Notes under the pieces: generated by a model
Seen by the model: only the letters and a program-made list of their open reading frames with translations
The model's database searches: none
Told to the model about the DNA's origin: nothing
Assembly: GCA_027579435.1 (NCBI GenBank)
Contig: JANBPK010000868.1
Span: 78,117 to 101,398 of the forward strand
Source of the DNA: Candolleomyces eurysporus
Taxonomy: Eukaryota > Basidiomycota > Agaricomycetes > Agaricales > Psathyrellaceae
Direction: 5' to 3'
Length of the DNA stretch: 23,282 nucleotides
Position numbers and translations under genes: made by a program
Shown here: positions 18,397-23,282 of the stretch, one piece after another
Numbering within the stretch: position 1 is the first letter of the stretch
Layout: each line of letters opens with the position of its first letter

Positions 18397-19074
18397 TTCG
18401 GCAACCCAAAGCGGAGGTCAACTTGAAGGGAGAGGTGAGTGAGACGCTTGAGCTGCGACAGTGAATCCCAGCTCCAGTCATACTCATCCTCCCAGAAAAA
18501 TTCCAAATGGGTGACATCTTGGAAGATCGGATGGTGAAAGTGATGCTCGTCTTCCGAGAACATACCCCCAATTACAATTACAGAGAGGCGGCTGGGCGCA
18601 AGGCGAAGCGAGGTAAGGAATTCCTGCGTTTCTCTACTTCTTACAAAATCCCATAGCGCCAGCGTTTGCAGTCCCCGGCAGGCTTCAATGAAGGGTTTCA
18701 TGGTGTCATGCGGGAAATCCTCTGCATCGAATCCGATAAGAATGATGACTTTGACGTGAGTGGCAAAGAACTCCTGAGATTTGCTAGAGTCTGGGTCGCT
18801 CAGCGTGCGAGAGAATAGTCTTGCCGTATTGTCCCCCATCACAAGAATTCGGCGATAAATTATGGGCTCCACCCTGTTTGTTCTTCAGCTGGCCCCTCGA
18901 CCATGATAAGCAACCGAAAGTTACCATGCTCGGATTTTCTTCGACACCAATGCGCAGCTTGGTCCCCAGCCATTATCTGCTACGACTTCGAAAATGACGC
19001 GGCCAATATCCTCGGGGAGCTCNAGAGAATCGAAAGGTGGTAGGGGCAGAGTCGATGGGAGTTGAAGCGGACAT
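17994..19074 (-). CDS. F-box/LRR-like protein (two exons, frame disturbed by N at 19023)
   Basis: F-box family protein, probable SCF adaptor. Exon 1 (19074-18925) starts MSASTPIDSAPTTFRFS and continues ELPEDIGRVIFEVVADNGW, then ALVSKKIRAW, a short F-box-like motif. An intron of 51 nt (18924-18874, GTAACT...AACAG) joins to VEPIIYRRILV in exon 2. The body includes TLALWDFVRS, LSQLKRLTHLSLQVDLRFG and SACPPCLRILVIWVDANEF, then GTSAPGEDFW. The ATG frame and the F-box frame agree only if the N at 19023 is not a real base; without it the exons total 343 codons. A CT-rich tract (19081-19102) lies just before the ATG, as in many fungal leaders. Near the end four more Ns (18091, 18110, 18113, 18121) are extra relative to the paralog at 22898, so the last 40 residues are unreliable; the true stop could be near 18074. 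Confidence 0.75.
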
Positions 19075-19748
19075 GATGGTCCGAGAGAGAGAGAGATGAG
19101 ATCGGAGTGTGAACTGCTCAAAGGGTGACGTGGCGATGCAGGCGCTCATTGAGCGCCAAAATCGCTCAACGTACCGTATTGCGGTGCTGCAGTGCCCCAT
19201 CTGCCCGTCATGGCTGACATAAGTGCCTAAAAATTGTCGGGAACGAGCAAGAAAGGATCTTCAAAGCCCTAGATCCGGCCCTCTTCCGGCCCTCTTCCGA
19301 GCAAAGTGACAACCAACTGGTTCTATCGTTTCTTAGTTAGCTGTATCTCTTGAACCTCATGTTTCATCTTATACAATTCGGCAGCACCCGAGCTGCCACA
19401 TCCTTGAGACAATGTGTCAACCTTACTGGTAGAAATCGAGCTGTTCGGTACGTACCATTGCGCTCACATGTGCACAGCGAACAACACTTTGCGTAAAGAC
19501 GGACCCAGCATCCGTCACGAGGGACAAAGGAATCAGGGCCGGGTGTGTGTTGTATGAATTATAAATGAGCCGATACGGTCGCTTTCCGGTCATATTTAGT
19601 GACTGTCGAGCTGCCGGAGCACTTTGTGTATTAGTAGACTTCGGCTCATTGTTCCCTGGAGACCAGACCCTCCTACTCCAAAGTTTCCTTCTTTTCAGAA
19701 AGAGACGGTCATCAATTGACATCAAATGTTATTTGTACAAAAGGCGTC
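19075..19748. other. Intergenic between two minus-strand F-box genes
   Basis: This 670-base stretch contains the promoter and CT-rich leader of the gene ending at 17994 and the 3' flank of the next one. A direct repeat CCGGCCCTCTTCCG lies at about 19275-19300. Open frames here (19423-19725 minus, 19565-19798 plus) look like chance. Confidence 0.5.
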
Positions 19749-21475
19749 CTACTCGTAGTCTGATTCGTAATTGGACCAAAAGTCGTCATCTGAGTTGAGT
19801 ATAAGACCGTCCTCCGAGTCGAGCATCGGCCCCACGCCGTAATCCCAGTGGTCAAGGGGAATCTCGTCCCAAACTTCCTTCGCTGTCCAGATTATCCTCC
19901 CAGACACCGAAATTTCCATAAAGCATTCGAGGCCCGCAAAGCTTCTTCTAATTTTTGCAATTTCGTCCGTAGAAGGTCGCCCTCCCAGCCAAAGCGTGAA
20001 CTTCTTGAGGCTAATATCGTCTGGCGCCACTGCAGTGGCAGGAGATCTGTGCTCAGATCCTTCTTCGGGTTTCGCGCAAATGTCGGTTCGCGAAGCGAGC
20101 ATCTTGTGGACTAGAGCATGGGGAAACGCTGAGTCTGATGAAAAGCCAAGCCCGTCCCCCCAGAATATTTTGAGGTCTGCTAAATGCACAAGGTGAGGTC
20201 TGGCAGGATCCAAGGTGAGAAATTCGAATAAGGGCGCATATTCTTCGAGTTCCAGGTCGAGGGTGAGCGATGCGAGGAGAGGACATGCGTTTAAAATGGG
20301 AGCGACACCTGTTCCGAATTCGGTCGCATTTGATGTCCTGAGATGAAGGTTTGTAAGGGATCCAAACGGCAAAGGGGTTGACGAATTCCACGAGAGGCGA
20401 TCTTTGATGCATAGGCGAAGGCCAATGAGGTTGGGCCAGGAGAACTGTCCGTAATCCGAGAACGGAGTGCCAAAAGGCGAGCTCCGCAGAAAGGTAAGGT
20501 CTTTCAAATTGGGCAGAAAGCCATCCGATTCGCGAAGGAGTGTGATGTTGGTCGGCCTATAGTTGAGGAATCGCGAATTCTCGAGGTCAAAACAGCCTTG
20601 TTCTAGTGCTTTCGCCGTCTTCAACACCATCAATGCTTTAGCATAGGGAACTTGCTTCCCGAGGTACAGGTGGGTGAGCTGATTCCATGGGATACGGGAA
20701 GTGGGGCGTAGGTTGCTGGAATCGTGGATAAGTCCCATGAGAACCGCTTTTTGCACCGCCGGCAAGGTGAAAAAGTTGAGAATCGGCCAGTCACGGCGAT
20801 CTCGACGGGCCAAGCGCGAAGACTCATTGGAATCCACGACTACTGACTTGACAGCGGGAAAAGTCAAGCTTCTAAGCCCGCTTTCCCAAGCATCTCCTCT
20901 GAAGTCAAGGTGCATGACGTTCTCCAGAACAGACTGGGGGAGAAGGGAAGGGAGCGAATCGTCGAGAAACACATTCAACCTGGTCCGATCTCGTGAGCCG
21001 CTTCGGCGGGTGTGGATAGAAAGCGACGACGGGTGGGTTCCCACCCGCGCTATCCACGATTTCATGGCAGATGCATGCGCCTTGTGTACCAATGGACCCA
21101 GGAGTTCTCCTGGGTCGACGCCGTTGATGTGAACCTTGGCCCAAAGCGAGGGGTTGTTGAAGACGATATTCTTCCAGGATGTGCATACCTGGCATAGAAG
21201 GAACGGGCTTGGCGGAAAAGGGGTGCTCCAACAAAATTGATTGGGCCTGGCCCCCCCCCCGAAGCAACGTAGTACTTGAAGATGATACCCATGATCTCAG
21301 GAGGGAGACGATGCACTGGCAACACTGAGGCTTCTGCAACATCGATATTGTTAATTCGAAAAGTATCTATTGTTCCAAAGAGCGACATACCAGATGTCGT
21401 GATCCTGTCGGACGCCTCTTTGCCAGCCGTTTGGGACAGCAAGGTGTCGTCAGGTGGCATTTTGGCCCTTCTCAT
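19749..21475 (-). CDS. F-box/LRR-like protein (one frame break in a G10 run)
   Basis: Same architecture as the tandem pair at 3711 and 5823. The N-terminus contains the F-box-like start VHRLPPEIMGIIFKYYVA; the second half of the motif, LLCQVCTSWKNIVFNNPSLW, lies in another frame and continues AKVHINGVDPGELLGPLVHK, SWIARVGTHPSSLSIHT and LRR-like repeats such as LPNLKDLTFLRSSPFGTPF and WPNLIGLRLCIKD. The C-terminus is acidic (DHWDYGVGPMLDSEDG, ending DDDFWSNYESDYE). The switch occurs at ten Gs (plus-strand Cs 21251-21260): eleven would put all parts in one frame of about 575 residues. Start at 21475 (MRRAKMPPDD) or the in-frame ATG at 21460. No intron is needed. As an F-box protein it would bind Skp1; substrate unknown. 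Confidence 0.8.
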
Positions 21476-22447
21476 ACTTAAGAGTCAAATGAGTCGCAAA
21501 GAATTGAACTTTGGCACAATATTCTACCTTTTAGTCAATTGTATCTTGTTAGTCCCAGAGGTACGGTTATCGGACGGAGATGCTGTTCAGTAATATGGGC
21601 TGGGAAGGAAAACGACCAACTTGGGGTGGGGAAGTATTGGGGAAGTGGGTCATGTTTGCCTTTATTTTCACGTCCGTTGGTCCCAACGCCATCATCCGAT
21701 GCGCACCTTCAACAGCCTGTAGACCTATCCAGGCTGTGTATCTATTTCTACTAAATACACTTCAAGCTGGCTCGTACATCCAGAATCAATTTCGAAGAAA
21801 CAGAATACTCCCTACTAACATCGAGCTGGGATGGGCTCAATTCCGAGTCGACATCCACGGACTGAAGTGCACTACGGTCGTCTCCTACTTCATGGATCTG
21901 AGGCTTTGACGTTCAATCAGTGCCAGATTTTGTGGAGTCTGGGGCTGCAATGTGAGGTAGGAAACCATGTCCGCCCTGCAGATCTCCTACCGTAGCAAGG
22001 TTGCGTGCTATCAGTAATGGATTCGCATAGGAGCATTCCAATGAGGGAATCACTTACTGCCCTCAAGCTTCGAAGAACCTGGGGCTACCTCATCGTGGAG
22101 ACGGAAGCCCGAGCCCCGGCCCCTGGAGCCAGATTGTCCTAACTCAAAGTTGCGTGCCATCAGTTAATTCCATCCTGCTTTATGTTTCGCTCAGTGATAG
22201 AAGAAGTGCTGATATATTTCGTAAAGGAGGCTCTATGCTAAGCTTGCCCTTTTCGAATGAAAGTAAATACCAATGCGGCTCCACTAAATGCTACCTGCGT
22301 GAAGGGCCGATGCTCTGCATGACAAGCCCCAAGGCATTTTTTTACTAGTATAAAAACAGAAGGGGGCAACTAGATGGAAGAAGAGCAGCGACGACTCTCG
22401 CGCTGATGCTGCCCTTTCTGGGGAAGAAGGTGGAACCAGAAGCGGTA
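21476..22447. other. Gene-poor region with a weak imperfect repeat
   Basis: About 970 bases hold the promoter of the minus-strand F-box gene and otherwise nothing firm. A plus frame of 109 codons (21580-21909) has no recognisable features. Two stretches, about 21930-22025 and 22078-22172, share fragments in the same order (CTGGGGCT, then GTTGCGTG.TATCAGT). A TATAAAAA sits at about 22350 on the plus strand with no gene behind it. Confidence 0.4.
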
Positions 22448-22762
22448 CTAAAACTCCACGAACCTGTTATCGGAGAATAGCGGCCGGGGTGATGGTTGCA
22501 GATGCCGGTAGCCCCGTCTTTGGCGGATCGATGACTCCGTAGTCAAGAATGCCTCAGATCGGAACTTGCTTTTCGTCTGCAACTCTTGCTGGACCTCAAA
22601 CTCGATAGTTTGCGATCCCGCCGTATCCTCTGAATCTGGCTGCCCAAAATCCATTGGCTGCAATGAGTTCTCAGTAAATGTCTGTGTCGGAACACCGTTC
22701 TCTCTCGTCCGTCGAAGAATAAACAGCATATGAGAACCCGACATGGAGTACAAAGCATACAT
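22448..22762 (-). pseudogene. Possible C-terminal fragment of a fungal 7TM protein
   Basis: A 104-codon minus frame begins YALYSMSGSHMLFILRR, resembling the last helix and following basic segment of Agaricomycete 7TM proteins (the in-window 7TM genes have HSILATRMILHLRK at the same place). A hydrophilic tail (TIEFEVQQELQTKSKF and onward) follows to the stop at 22448. No upstream exons were found: the sequence before it becomes the 3' flank of the duplicated F-box gene at about 22784. It may be a last exon cut off by that duplication, or a chance frame. Assignment is weak. Confidence 0.3.
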
Positions 22763-22783
22763 CCATCTTAAGAACGCGCCATC

Positions 22784-23282
22784 ACCATGACGCGTTCTGC
22801 TTTCTGCTACCTATTCCACAAATCTGAGTACTTCTGATGACTGCGGAACATGCATCGAATAGAAATACTCATGCTGGAGACAAGGCCGAGATTAGGTTCA
22901 TAATATCTCTCCGGGAAAGATGAGTATCTGGATCGACTGACCTGGTGTCAATGCGTGCTGACGTCCTTCAATTACTTTTTCAGCTTGAGCCCAAAAGTCT
23001 TCGCCGGGTGCTGACGTTCCCGCCCAGTCACGTTGGATGTCGTCGAAGTGGCGCTTAATGAGCTGCTCGGATTGTAAATCGGGAAGATCTCTCGGAGTCC
23101 GATCGTGAGCGACAACTGCACGAGGGTCAGCGTCACCTCGACAAATGGTTTTGATGCCCTCTAGTTGTTCTTCACGCGTGCTCCCTTCTTCAGAGAAGGA
23201 GGAGCTTGGATTGAACCAAATAACGAGAATGCGCAAGCAGGGTGGGCAGACCGAAATGGTATCCCGAACAATTTCCACAAAG
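22784..23282 (-). repeat. Segmental duplication, right-edge copy
   Basis: Second copy of 17911-18396 in the same orientation, reaching the last base of the window. It has a 5-codon insertion and no Ns, making it the better reference for the shared C-terminus. Confidence 0.85.
22898..23282 (-). CDS. F-box/LRR-like protein, C-terminal part (5' end outside window)
   Basis: Paralog of 17994-19074. It reads ISVCPPCLRILVIWF, then TICRGDADPRAVVAHD, LIKRHFDDIQRDWAGTSAPG and EDFWAQAEKVIEG, ending QILIFPGEIL at a TGA (22900-22898). In the other copy the corresponding positions are ISACPPCLRILVIWV and TICRGEADPRAVVAHN. The frame is open through the right edge, so the F-box and most of the repeats lie outside. 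With no Ns here, its last 40 residues are more reliable than those of the first copy. Whether the full gene is intact cannot be judged. Confidence 0.75.
   Translation of the reverse strand, partial: FVEIVRDTISVCPPCLRILVIWFNPSSSFSEEGSTREEQLEGIKTICRGDADPRAVVAHDRTPRDLPDLQSEQLIKRHFDDIQRDWAGTSAPGEDFWAQAEKVIEGRQHALTPGQSIQILIFPGEIL

Noticed and set aside
21580..21909. Plus-strand frame of 109 codons
   Set aside because: No family resemblance, no support from a second copy, and it lies in the promoter region of a minus-strand gene.
1..23282. Transposon, CRISPR array, rRNA or secondary-metabolite cluster
   Set aside because: No transposase or reverse transcriptase motifs, terminal repeats, spacer arrays, rRNA signatures or biosynthetic enzymes were seen on either strand.

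Overview
The window looks like nuclear DNA of a mushroom-forming basidiomycete (Agaricomycetes). Genes are split by many 48-75 nt GT-AG introns. Two conserved eukaryotic genes, the lipid-transfer protein Sec14 and calcineurin subunit B, anchor it. The rest is lineage-specific: F-box/leucine-rich-repeat-like proteins and DUF6533-type seven-transmembrane proteins, both families that are greatly expanded in Agaricomycetes. The many single N positions look like unresolved consensus bases, and several behave as inserted bases.

Layout. Positions 1-2495 (minus strand) hold the 5' part of an alpha/beta hydrolase gene cut by the window edge, then a complete four-exon SEC14. Positions 3371-7440 (plus) hold a tandem pair of nearly identical 502-codon F-box genes, each with a matching leader (an upstream ORF and a 48 nt leader intron). 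Positions 8046-15984 (plus) hold a larger tandem duplication of a two-gene unit, a DUF6533 7TM gene followed by an F-box/LRR gene. In unit 1 the 7TM gene can be spliced into a full 320-residue protein, but the F-box gene is a truncated relic. In unit 2 the F-box gene is nearly whole, but the 7TM gene has lost one splice acceptor. Positions 16395-17465 (plus) hold an eight-exon calcineurin B gene that translates cleanly to 175 residues. Positions 17994-21475 (minus) hold two more F-box genes. Positions 22448-23282 (minus) hold a possible C-terminal scrap of another 7TM gene, followed by a second copy of the 3' half of the F-box gene at 17994-19074, which runs off the right edge.

The conserved genes are unrelated housekeeping functions (Golgi lipid homeostasis; calcium signalling). 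The accessory genes are linked by repeated local duplication, not by a visible pathway. F-box proteins usually recruit substrates to SCF ubiquitin ligases; the ligands of the DUF6533 membrane proteins are not known to me.

The most striking pattern is that all five long F-box genes have one single-base frame break, four in homopolymer runs and one at an N. Two paralogs share the same site. Comparing copies inside the window suggests that most of these are assembly or consensus errors. I see no rRNA, tRNA, CRISPR, or intact transposon.
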